Part shown: positions 1-6,317 of the stretch, in pieces
How the letters are laid out: every line of letters starts with the position of its first letter
Position numbering within the stretch: position 1 is the stretch's first letter
From: an uncultured Clostridia bacterium
GTDB lineage: Bacteria; Bacillota; Clostridia; TANB77; RGIG9151
Length of the DNA stretch: 26,470 bases
Direction of reading: 5' to 3'
Assembly: GCA_934500865.1 (NCBI GenBank)
Contig: CAKSUD010000020.1
Location: 1 to 26,470 of the forward strand
Program-made: the position numbers and the translations under genes
The notes under the pieces: model-generated
The model's input: only the letters and a program-made list of their open reading frames with translations
Told to the model about the DNA's origin: nothing
Databases searched by the model: none

Positions 1-17
1 CTAAATCTTTGATTTAG
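1..17. repeat. Short perfect hairpin at the window edge
   Basis: CTAAATC and GATTTAG form a 7-bp perfect inverted repeat around a 3-nt loop. No T-run follows, so it is not a terminator by itself. It belongs to whatever lies to the left of the window. Nothing else is identifiable in 1-57. Confidence 0.4.
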
Positions 18-57
18 CAACAAACAGTTTCACAGAGTGCAAAAAGTTCATTGATGT

Positions 58-76
58 TGTTGACCGAAGGTCAACA
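58..76. repeat. Extragenic hairpin without T-tract
   Basis: TGTTGACC and GGTCAACA form an 8-bp perfect stem around the loop GAA. It lies just before the terminator hairpin at 81-103. Function is unknown; it could be an mRNA 3'-end stabiliser for the gene to the left. Confidence 0.45.
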
Positions 77-80
77 TGGC

Positions 81-103
81 GTGGACTACTGTCCACTTTT
101 TTT
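81..103 (+). terminator. Rho-independent terminator of a gene left of the window
   Basis: GTGGAC (81-86) pairs with GTCCAC (91-96) around TACT, followed directly by seven T residues (97-103). This is a compact intrinsic terminator for rightward transcription entering the window. A TATAAT box (105-110) starts 2 nt after the T-tract, so the promoter of the next gene probably overlaps the terminator. Confidence 0.7.
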
Positions 104-110
104 ATATAAT
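82..110 (+). promoter_or_regulatory. Candidate sigma-A promoter overlapping a terminator
   Basis: A perfect TATAAT lies at 105-110. The hexamer 17 bp upstream (82-87, TGGACT) matches TTGACA at four of six positions and sits inside the terminator stem. The position fits the gene starting at 129. The -10 is convincing; the -35 is weak. Confidence 0.45.
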
Positions 111-128
111 CATTGTGGGTGAATTAAA

Positions 129-1370
129 ATGAAAGAAATAGTAGTTAAAATTGGTGTGGTAGTTTCATTAATTCTTGCATTTATGTTTGGTTGGGTCACA
201 CATAATGCTTGGCTTAAGAAAGAAGAAATGTATCGAGAAAATGTGAAGAATTTTTCGGAAGATAAAAATTTTTACTTGCAGAATGGTAAACTTTTTGTTA
301 TTAATGCGGATTCAAAATATGTTAGAGTACCAGGTGATTTTACTCAAATGAGTTTAACTGATTATAGAGAGGAAAATCATCAAGCCAACCCAAAATTTGG
401 TGGGATATATTTCTATTATAAATTAGATGGGCATATTTTTCTTGTGAGAACTGAAAACTATAAAGATTGGCAGATTAAAGAACTTACAACAGACGAAATC
501 GGTATTGAAGCCGAAGCCAAAATTAAATATATAAGAATTTATGGTTGGGAAGGGTATATATTTTATATAAATAAAGATGGAACAGGAAAAATATTATATT
601 CTTCAACATCAGGTAATTATTGGACCGAACTTAAGACTGATTTTAATTTAAACGACAAATGTGAGCTTAAATTCTTAAATGAATTTGGAATGACAGACGA
701 TGGATTTTTAACAGTTCCTAATGAAAACGGTTGTGACTTATATAGTGTAGATAGTGGCAAGTTTACTAAAGTAGATATAAGTTCAGTTTTCAACAATAAA
801 AATCTTAACTATTATGATATGCCATCGTATTTGGCCGAAAATAGCTTGAACTTAGTTGTTGAAGTTAGTGAAGGTAAGGAAAGTAAAAATACCCAAAGGT
901 TTATTTCAAGAGACAGAGGTTATACTTGGATTACTGAAAGCGAGTACCATAATCAATTATCTAGTGAAAGAACAGAAGAAAAGAATTACGTTATAAGATA
1001 TAACAATATGGTAAATAATTTGGATACCAAAATATTCTTGACAGATTTTAAAAATTACTCCCCAGTTTCTGATGAAATAAATATATCTGAGGAAAAGGCA
1101 AAAGAAATTGCCGAGAATGGATTTGATGAATCTAAAAGTAGAATTGCCGGAGAAGGAATTGATGACACAGAAAATGAATATGTAAAAATTAAAGAGGTTT
1201 TTGCAAATAACTATTTTACAAGAAAGTATAACGAAGGCGATGATGTATATACAAGTATTAAGAGAAAGGCTTATGTTATAACGAAAGAAAATAGTATGGG
1301 AAATGGCGTAAGTATATATGTTGACACAGATACAGGTCTCATAATTGGCGGTGAGGCTTTTGGAGACTAA
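129..1370 (+). CDS. Membrane-anchored protein with an Asp-box and a PepSY-like C-terminus
   Basis: This 413-residue protein has an uncleaved-looking N-terminal helix (about residues 6-24, followed by charged residues) and a large extracytoplasmic part. Residues 260-267 (SRDRGYTW) match the Asp-box/BNR consensus SxDxGxTW, and residues near 159-167 (STSGNYWTE) look like a degenerate second copy, which suggests a small beta-propeller. The last 90 residues, starting at SEEKAKEIA and ending near YVDTDTGLIIGG, resemble PepSY-type small domains found in secreted Firmicutes proteins. GGGTGA (116-121) precedes the ATG. No enzyme function is assignable; a binding or sensor role is a guess. The next gene has its own promoter, so this one is probably monocistronic. 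Confidence 0.75.
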   Translation: MKEIVVKIGVVVSLILAFMFGWVTHNAWLKKEEMYRENVKNFSEDKNFYLQNGKLFVINADSKYVRVPGDFTQMSLTDYREENHQANPKFGGIYFYYKLDGHIFLVRTENYKDWQIKELTTDEIGIEAEAKIKYIRIYGWEGYIFYINKDGTGKILYSSTSGNYWTELKTDFNLNDKCELKFLNEFGMTDDGFLTVPNENGCDLYSVDSGKFTKVDISSVFNNKNLNYYDMPSYLAENSLNLVVEVSEGKESKNTQRFISRDRGYTWITESEYHNQLSSERTEEKNYVIRYNNMVNNLDTKIFLTDFKNYSPVSDEINISEEKAKEIAENGFDESKSRIAGEGIDDTENEYVKIKEVFANNYFTRKYNEGDDVYTSIKRKAYVITKENSMGNGVSIYVDTDTGLIIGGEAFGD

Positions 1371-1375
1371 TTTGT

Positions 1376-1404
1376 TTGACATAGTAATATAATTTAGATA
1401 GAAT
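1376..1404 (+). promoter_or_regulatory. Sigma-A promoter of the SdpI-family gene
   Basis: TTGACA (1376-1381), a 17-bp spacer and TAGAAT (1399-1404) form a near-consensus promoter, beginning 6 bp after the preceding stop codon and 40 bp before the ATG at 1444. It may also drive nfnAB, because no terminator separates them. Confidence 0.75.
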
Positions 1405-1443
1405 GAGTAATGGATGGTTAATAAAATATTAGAGGTGATTTAT

Positions 1444-1827
1444 ATGAACGAGCTTTTAATTTTTGTACTTGCTACAACATTATTAATTCCCATTATTATG
1501 CTTGTGTTTGGTGCAATTTTTAGCAAAAAAGCACCAAAAAGCATAAATCATATTTATGGCTATCGCACTCCACGCTCTATGAAAAATCAAAATACTTGGG
1601 AGTTTGCTAATATGTATTGCGGAAGGTTATGGTTAAAAATGGGGATATTCATGCTTTTAATTAGTTTAGTGGTAGTGATTGTTTCATTGAAAATGGGAGA
1701 AAATATAATATTATGCTGTACTTCAATTTTAATTGCACTTCAAACAATTATAGTTATATTATCAATTTTTCCTGTTGAAAGAGCATTAAAAGAGAAATTT
1801 GATGAAAATGGTGAACCAAGAAGTTAA
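1444..1827 (+). CDS. SdpI/YhfL-family integral membrane protein
   Basis: This 127-residue protein has three predicted membrane helices: one at the N-terminus and two after residue 75. Between them is the family's signature cytoplasmic stretch, visible here as YGYRTPRSMKNQNTWEFAN. SdpI of Bacillus subtilis is an immunity protein against the SdpC toxin and acts in autoregulation, but most family members have no proven role. The start at 1444 is chosen over an in-frame ATG at 1414 because AGAGGTGA (1431-1438) is correctly spaced for it and would lie inside the longer reading frame. The gap to nfnA is 24 bp, so co-transcription is possible. No SdpC-like toxin gene is visible nearby. Confidence 0.8.
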   Translation: MNELLIFVLATTLLIPIIMLVFGAIFSKKAPKSINHIYGYRTPRSMKNQNTWEFANMYCGRLWLKMGIFMLLISLVVVIVSLKMGENIILCCTSILIALQTIIVILSIFPVERALKEKFDENGEPRS

Positions 1828-1851
1828 TTTCAGAAATGAGGATGGAAATAG

Positions 1852-2694
1852 ATGTATAAGATAGTAAAAAAAGAATTACTAAATCCAACTGTATGTAAGA
1901 TGATAATTTCAGCCCCTTTAGTTGCAAAAAAGGCTGAACCCGGTCAATTTATTATACTTAGAACAAATAACGATAGTGAGAGAATTCCTCTCACTATTGC
2001 CGATTTCAACAGAACAGAAGGCACTGTGACTATCATTTACCAAATTGTCGGTGGAAGCACAATGGAACTAAACAGAAAAAATGAGGGTGAATATATAGAG
2101 GATTTTGTTGGACCTTTAGGGGTTAAAAGTAAACTAGAAAATCTGAAAAAAGTTGCAGTTGTTGGTGGCGGAGTAGGTTGTGCAATTGCATATCCTGTTG
2201 CTAAAAAGCTAAATGAAATGGGTGCTGAAGTCCACTCAATAGTTGGATTTAGGAATAAAGATTTAATTATATTAGAAGATGAGTTTAAAAAAGTAAGCGA
2301 TAAGTTTGTAGTTATGACGGATGACGGAAGCTATGGCGAGATGGGATTGGTAACTAACGCACTTGAAAAAATGATTTTAGACGGTAACAAGTACGATGAG
2401 ATTTTTGCTATTGGACCTGTTATAATGATGAAATTTGTAACTGAAGTTGCTAAAAAATACAGTGTAAAAATTACTGTAAGTATGAATCCGATTATGATTG
2501 ACGGCACAGGAATGTGTGGTGGGTGTAGACTTACAGTTGGTGGCGAAACTAAATTTGCTTGTGTTGATGGTCCGGATTTTGACGGAGCATTAGTTGATTT
2601 TGACGAAGCAATGAAACGTGGAAGCATGTATAAAGAGTTTGAGGCTCATGCACGTGAAAAAGAATGTAACTTGCTTAAAAAGGAGGTAAACTAA
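1852..2694 (+). CDS. nfnA: NfnA/SudB-type FAD/NAD-binding subunit of a ferredoxin:NADP+ oxidoreductase
   Basis: This 280-residue flavoprotein belongs to the PyrK/sulfide-dehydrogenase-beta family. It has an N-terminal FAD-binding barrel (about 1-97), a Rossmann NAD-binding domain with VVGGGVGCA (103-111), and a C-terminal [2Fe-2S] segment with Cys222, Cys225 and Cys237 in the CGGC...C arrangement. From memory, Nfn structures have an unusual Asp as fourth cluster ligand; Asp217, five residues before Cys222, is the candidate here. With the following gene it forms NADH-dependent reduced ferredoxin:NADP+ oxidoreductase, a cytoplasmic bifurcating complex that exchanges electrons between ferredoxin, NADH and NADPH in anaerobes. 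GAGGATGG (1838-1845) is the ribosome site. One base separates it from the partner gene. Such pairs are often annotated as sulfide dehydrogenase or glutamate synthase. Confidence 0.88.
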   Translation: MYKIVKKELLNPTVCKMIISAPLVAKKAEPGQFIILRTNNDSERIPLTIADFNRTEGTVTIIYQIVGGSTMELNRKNEGEYIEDFVGPLGVKSKLENLKKVAVVGGGVGCAIAYPVAKKLNEMGAEVHSIVGFRNKDLIILEDEFKKVSDKFVVMTDDGSYGEMGLVTNALEKMILDGNKYDEIFAIGPVIMMKFVTEVAKKYSVKITVSMNPIMIDGTGMCGGCRLTVGGETKFACVDGPDFDGALVDFDEAMKRGSMYKEFEAHAREKECNLLKKEVN

Positions 2695-2695
2695 T

Positions 2696-4087
2696 ATGCC
2701 AAACATGGAGCCTAATAAAACTAAGATGCCTGTTCAAGAAGCAAACATAAGAAATAAAAATTTTGATGAAGTAGCATTAGGATATACATTTGAACAAGCT
2801 GTGAATGAAGCTAAGAGATGCTTAAATTGTAAAAACAAGCCATGTCAGTCAGCGTGTCCTGTGGCTATAAATATACCGGCTTTTATAGAAAGAGTAGCAA
2901 ATGAAGATATAGAAGGCGCGTATGATATTATTTCGCAGTCTAGCTCATTACCAGCGGTTTGTGGGAGAGTATGCCCACAAGAAAACCAATGCGAAGGAAA
3001 ATGTGTAAGGGGAATTAAAAATGAACCGGTTGGAATAGGAAGATTAGAGAGATTTGTTGCAGATTATCATAGAAAAAACTGTACTAAGAATCCAAAAGTT
3101 ACTGAAAAAAACGGACATAAAGTAGCAATTATCGGTTCAGGCCCTTCTGGACTTACTGCTGCGGGAGATTTAGCAAAAATGGGATACGATGTAACTATTT
3201 TTGAAGCTTTGCATTTAGCCGGTGGAGTTTTGGTATATGGAATACCTGAGTTTAGATTACCTAAAAATATAGTTGAAAGTGAGATAGATAATTTAAGGAA
3301 GTTGGGTGTAGATATAGAAACCAATGTCGTGATTGGAAAAACAATTACGATTGATGAACTATTTGAAAGTGGCTACGAGGCAGTTTATATTGGAACAGGA
3401 GCAGGATTGCCTAGGTTTATGAATATACCCGGAGAAAGTTTGAAGGGCGTTTATTCTGCAAATGAATTTTTAACTAGGATTAATCTTATGAAATCATATA
3501 AAGAAGACTCAAAGACACCCATAAAACGCGGAAAAAATGTAGCCGTTGTTGGGGGCGGTAATGTGGCAATGGATGCTGCAAGATGTGCTAAACGTCTTGG
3601 AGCTGAAAATGTGTACATAGTTTATCGTAGAAGTGAGAAAGAACTTCCGGCACGTTTTGAAGAGGTAGAACATGCTAAAGAGGAAGGAATTACTTTTAAG
3701 ACACTTACTAATCCGATTGAGATTTTAGGTGACGAAAATGGAAATGTAGTCGGTATTATTTGCACTGAAATGGAGCTTGGTGAACCTGATGAGAGCGGAA
3801 GAAGAAGCCCTGTTGTAAAGGAAAATTCAGATTTTAAAATTGATGTAGATACTGTGATTATGGCAATAGGAACTAGTCCTAATCCACTTATTAGCAGTAC
3901 AACAAAGGGACTTGAGATAAATAAAAGAGGGTGCATTGTTACGAAAAGTGAGTATGGGGAAACTAGTCGTGACGGTGTGTTTGCCGGTGGAGATACTGTT
4001 ACAGGAGCTGCAACGGTTATATTGGCTATGGGAGCAGGAAAAAATGCAGCTAAAGCTATTGATGAATACATAAAAAAGGTGGACTAA
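2696..4087 (+). CDS. nfnB: NfnB-type subunit (glutamate synthase small-chain family, NADPH-binding)
   Basis: This 463-residue protein is the large subunit of the Nfn complex. The N-terminal domain has eight cysteines for two [4Fe-4S] clusters: Cys42, 45, 50 and 54 (CLNCKNKPCQSACP), and Cys89, 93, 99 and 103. An FAD Rossmann motif GSGPSG lies at 147-152, an NADP-binding motif GGGNVAMD begins near 286, and the C-terminal FAD-contact segment has GVFAGGD. Because the partner is NfnA-like and no glutamate synthase large subunit is present, ferredoxin:NADP+ transhydrogenation is more likely than glutamate synthesis. AGGAGG (2681-2686) lies inside the end of nfnA, indicating coupled translation. The stop codon lies inside a terminator hairpin. 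Confidence 0.9.
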   Translation: MPNMEPNKTKMPVQEANIRNKNFDEVALGYTFEQAVNEAKRCLNCKNKPCQSACPVAINIPAFIERVANEDIEGAYDIISQSSSLPAVCGRVCPQENQCEGKCVRGIKNEPVGIGRLERFVADYHRKNCTKNPKVTEKNGHKVAIIGSGPSGLTAAGDLAKMGYDVTIFEALHLAGGVLVYGIPEFRLPKNIVESEIDNLRKLGVDIETNVVIGKTITIDELFESGYEAVYIGTGAGLPRFMNIPGESLKGVYSANEFLTRINLMKSYKEDSKTPIKRGKNVAVVGGGNVAMDAARCAKRLGAENVYIVYRRSEKELPARFEEVEHAKEEGITFKTLTNPIEILGDENGNVVGIICTEMELGEPDESGRRSPVVKENSDFKIDVDTVIMAIGTSPNPLISSTTKGLEINKRGCIVTKSEYGETSRDGVFAGGDTVTGAATVILAMGAGKNAAKAIDEYIKKVD

Positions 4088-4101
4088 AGTCTACCTTTTT
4101 T
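4072..4101. terminator. Bidirectional terminator between convergent nfnB and hicB
   Basis: AAAAAAGGTGGAC (4072-4084) pairs with GTCTACCTTTTTT (4089-4101) with one G-T wobble and a 4-nt loop. It has a T-run in both directions. The nfnB stop codon (4085-4087) lies in the loop, and the hicB stop (4091-4093, minus strand) lies in the stem. Confidence 0.85.
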
Positions 4102-4495
4102 GTATATTTAAATATTCTTTTAATGCGGCTTGAAGGATTTGAGAAAAGTTTACACCTCTTTCTTCAGCAATGGTATTAAGCCATTTGGGTATGGTTAAAG
4201 TTTTCTTTACAGATTGGTCTTCAATTTGTGTACGAACTAATGGCATCCAAGTTCTTATTAGAAATACTTTTTCGTTTGGTAGGCAATTAATATGTTCTAT
4301 TGGTGTTGGAGTAGGAATAGGTTCGTTTTCGTCTTCCATATTATACATCCAAAGGCCAAGCACCTCTTCTGAATTCTTTAATGCTTCTTCTGTGTAATCT
4401 GCTTGAGAAAGACATCCAGGCAAATCTGGGAAACTTATTGAAATTCCATCATCTGAGTAATTAAATATAGCAGGATAAGTATATGAAGTTTGCAT
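4091..4495 (-). CDS. hicB: HicB-type antitoxin
   Basis: This 134-residue antitoxin pairs with HicA. The N-terminal half has the degenerate RNase H-like HicB fold, recognisable by YPAIFNYSDDGISISFPDLP followed by GC and a helix with EEAL and EEVLGLW. The C-terminal segment (KKTLTIPKWLNTIAEERG, then FSQILQAALKEYL) looks like a ribbon-helix-helix DNA-binding domain, so it probably both neutralises HicA and represses the operon promoter. It follows hicA on the minus strand with a 20-bp gap, the usual toxin-first order. The 3' end sits in the terminator shared with nfnB. Confidence 0.88.
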   Translation of the reverse strand: MQTSYTYPAIFNYSDDGISISFPDLPGCLSQADYTEEALKNSEEVLGLWMYNMEDENEPIPTPTPIEHINCLPNEKVFLIRTWMPLVRTQIEDQSVKKTLTIPKWLNTIAEERGVNFSQILQAALKEYLNIQKR

Positions 4496-4515
4496 AGTAT
4501 TTCTCCTTTCGGTAA

Positions 4516-4710
4516 TTAAAATTTAATGCCAGTCATTTTTGAAATATTTTTTAAGTTATTAATCTTTATATCTTTTACAGGGTGAGTTATAGTTATTTTT
4601 CCCTTTAGTTCATTATGTATGAATTGGTAATGGTCACCTCTAGAATTTTTTAAACGCCATCCATTGCGTTCTAATATTTCTATTATTTCTCGTGAAGAGT
4701 AACTTTTCAT
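4516..4710 (-). CDS. hicA: HicA-type mRNA interferase toxin
   Basis: This 64-residue toxin has a dsRBD-like fold and in characterised relatives cleaves mRNA. The family hallmarks are visible: SSREIIEILERNGW at the start, the catalytic histidine in RGDHYQF, and the tail THPVKDIKINNLKNISKMTG. A longer reading frame starts at 4761, but it would begin inside the -35 element. The ATG at 4710 is preceded by AAAGGGG and gives the usual HicA length. The key histidine and the partner antitoxin are both intact, so the module looks functional. Confidence 0.88.
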   Translation of the reverse strand: MKSYSSREIIEILERNGWRLKNSRGDHYQFIHNELKGKITITHPVKDIKINNLKNISKMTGIKF

Positions 4711-4731
4711 ATTTAACCCCTTTACTATTAT

Positions 4732-4761
4732 AGTATAGCACGTGCAGTTAATACGTGTCAA
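4732..4761 (-). promoter_or_regulatory. hicAB promoter with a palindromic candidate operator
   Basis: On the minus strand TTGACA (4756-4761), an 18-bp spacer and TATACT (4732-4737) form a good promoter 22 bp before the hicA ATG. The spacer contains the 8-bp palindrome GCACGTGC (4738-4745), and a second CACGT occurs in 4753-4757, which is a plausible HicB-binding site. Confidence 0.65.
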
Positions 4762-4856
4762 TGTGCTATCTAATAATATTTTATAACATAATTAAAGCAA
4801 ATAATGTCAAAAATTGTAATATGCACAAAATAATCATTTCAATTTGCTGATCCTTG

Positions 4857-4886
4857 AAAAAGTTGAAACATTTCTCAACTTTTTTT
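4857..4886. terminator. Hairpin with T-tracts on both strands, upstream of the gene at 4918
   Basis: AGTTGA (4861-4866) pairs with TCAACT (4875-4880) around an 8-nt loop, flanked by an A-run on the left and six T residues on the right. No rightward gene lies between it and the terminator at 4072-4101. It may therefore act in the leader of the gene at 4918, or be a remnant. Confidence 0.55.
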
Positions 4887-4917
4887 CGTCTAATTTAGGT
4901 AAAGGAGAGATGAGTAT

Positions 4918-6069
4918 ATGAAAAAGTATGTGATAGGTTTTTGTTTGATGATTACAATTATTTTGGCGACTTTGGGAATTATGTATGGAATAGATATGAA
5001 TAGGATGAAAAGTAATAAACCTACCGTTTTTAGCAACTGGGGGCATAAATACATAGAGAATGAATTTAATCAGCCGAATATAAACTTTAATGGTGGAGTT
5101 GTTATTGGAAATGGATTTGTAAAAAATATTTCGAAATTAGATGACTTTATTGAAAATACAAGCATTTATTCCAACAATAGACATAGTGACTCAGTTACTA
5201 TTTTTTGCGCAACAATAGAAGGCGACTACATAGTAAAGACATTAAAATATAATGATAATGGTGAATATGAATTAAAAGTAGATACATCTTTTGATAGGTA
5301 TGGCTCAAAAGAAATTACGACAACAACATATAATGGTAAAACATATGGGATAAAAGAGGTTAAAGAAGACGGAATATGTATTGTTAAAATTGCACCAAGT
5401 GAACTTATTGAATTTAGTGAGATACCTGAAGAGGTAATAGTTTGTTCATATAAGTTAGATGATGTAAAAGAAAGCGAAAATAGTTTTATTGGTACTGTTT
5501 TAGAAGAAACTACAACATATATGCTTGTAGAGCCAAACGAGGATGAACCGGAAAGAAAAATAGCAGATAAATTTATTATTGAATACGGAACAGAGCATAA
5601 TGACTACTTTTATGGTGTTGGTAGAAAGGTACTAATAAACTACTCAGGATATGTGTTAGAAACTTATCCGGCAAAAATAAAAACCAATAACATTGGAACT
5701 AATGGATATAATGATTTTGAACTAATAGTAAAAAATTCAGACAAGGCAGAAAAAAGAAAGATTTTAAATAATATAGAATTATATAAATATAATAGTAATT
5801 ATAACTTATATTATTATGGTCTTGATGAAGTAAATGTTAATGTAAATAATGAAACAATGTCATTAGAAGAGGCATTAAAAACCGGAAAGCTAACTATTGA
5901 TGGAATTATCGCAAAGGCTAATATGGATAATGTGAAGTCGGATATGTATAAAGATGGCGGAAGTATGATTTATTGGTATGATGATTATACAATCATAAAA
6001 TGCCATTTTTTAGACGGAAATAGAGATGTATATATAGGTTCAAAAGATATGACCATGAATAAAATATAG
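4918..6069 (+). CDS. Membrane-anchored protein with a DUF3221-like OB-fold domain
   Basis: This 383-residue protein has an N-terminal helix (about 3-25) without a lipobox cysteine, so it is probably a membrane-tethered extracytoplasmic protein. The central segment beginning FIGTVLEETTTYMLVEP and continuing to GYVLETYPAKI resembles DUF3221/YobA-like small beta-barrel domains. The C-terminal segment, with MSLEEALKTGKLTIDGI and a final DGGSMIYWYDDYTIIK, recurs in other Clostridial surface proteins as I remember them, but I cannot name its family. AAAGGAG (4901-4907) supports the start. A terminator-like hairpin precedes it and a structured palindrome follows the stop. Function unknown. Confidence 0.75.
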   Translation: MKKYVIGFCLMITIILATLGIMYGIDMNRMKSNKPTVFSNWGHKYIENEFNQPNINFNGGVVIGNGFVKNISKLDDFIENTSIYSNNRHSDSVTIFCATIEGDYIVKTLKYNDNGEYELKVDTSFDRYGSKEITTTTYNGKTYGIKEVKEDGICIVKIAPSELIEFSEIPEEVIVCSYKLDDVKESENSFIGTVLEETTTYMLVEPNEDEPERKIADKFIIEYGTEHNDYFYGVGRKVLINYSGYVLETYPAKIKTNNIGTNGYNDFELIVKNSDKAEKRKILNNIELYKYNSNYNLYYYGLDEVNVNVNNETMSLEEALKTGKLTIDGIIAKANMDNVKSDMYKDGGSMIYWYDDYTIIKCHFLDGNRDVYIGSKDMTMNKI

Positions 6070-6087
6070 CGATAGTAACAAGATTCT

Positions 6088-6128
6088 CGCGACCCAACAA
6101 CGAGCTATGCTCGTTAATGTTGGGAGCG
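6088..6128. repeat. Nested extragenic hairpin
   Basis: CCCAACA (6093-6099) pairs with TGTTGGG (6118-6124), enclosing ACGAGC/GCTCGT (6100-6105 and 6109-6114) around TAT. An outer CGC (6088-6090) faces GCG (6126-6128). There is no T-tract, so it is not an ordinary terminator. Confidence 0.6.
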
Positions 6129-6152
6129 TATTGAAGATAATAAAAGTTTTTA

Positions 6153-6181
6153 TTGACAAATCAATTAGACAAATGTAAAAT
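6153..6181 (+). promoter_or_regulatory. Promoter of the first tagged gene
   Basis: TTGACA (6153-6158), a 17-bp spacer and TAAAAT (6176-6181) form a near-consensus sigma-A promoter. The heptamer GACAAAT occurs at 6155, 6168 and 6194, that is at 13- and 26-bp intervals, overlaying the promoter. The same block occurs at 8507-8561 with one mismatch in 55 bp. Confidence 0.8.
6168..6177. promoter_or_regulatory. Candidate BlaI/CopY-family operator
   Basis: GACAAATGTA differs by one base from the TACA-NN-TGTA dyad bound by BlaI/MecI/CopY repressors and overlaps the start of the -10 box. A blaI gene lies in the same locus. A weaker relative, GACAAATGCA, follows at 6194-6203. Confidence 0.5.
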
Positions 6182-6193
6182 TAAATTGTGTTA

Positions 6194-6317
6194 GACAAAT
6201 GCAAAATAAGAAGGAGGAATAAATGTGAGAAATAACGCGTATATAAAACCGCCTAAGATGTCTATGAACTTTAGCGAAAATAAAGTTGAAATGAAAAAGA
6301 GATTTCAAAATATTTTA
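6194..6317 (+). repeat. Direct repeat R1, copy 1 (leader plus 5' coding region)
   Basis: This 124-bp block covers the last GACAAATGC motif, ribosome site, start and first 31 codons of the first tagged gene. It is repeated at 7591-7714 with three mismatches, which indicates recent duplication. Confidence 0.9.

Noticed and set aside
3622..4071. Antisense reading frames over nfnAB, cysK, hisS and the amidase
   Set aside because: They lack ribosome sites and recognisable domains, and mirror the codon pattern of well-identified genes on the other strand.
6155..6206. CRISPR-like array
   Set aside because: The 7-bp heptamers at 13-bp steps are far too short and lie on a promoter; they are better read as operator repeats.
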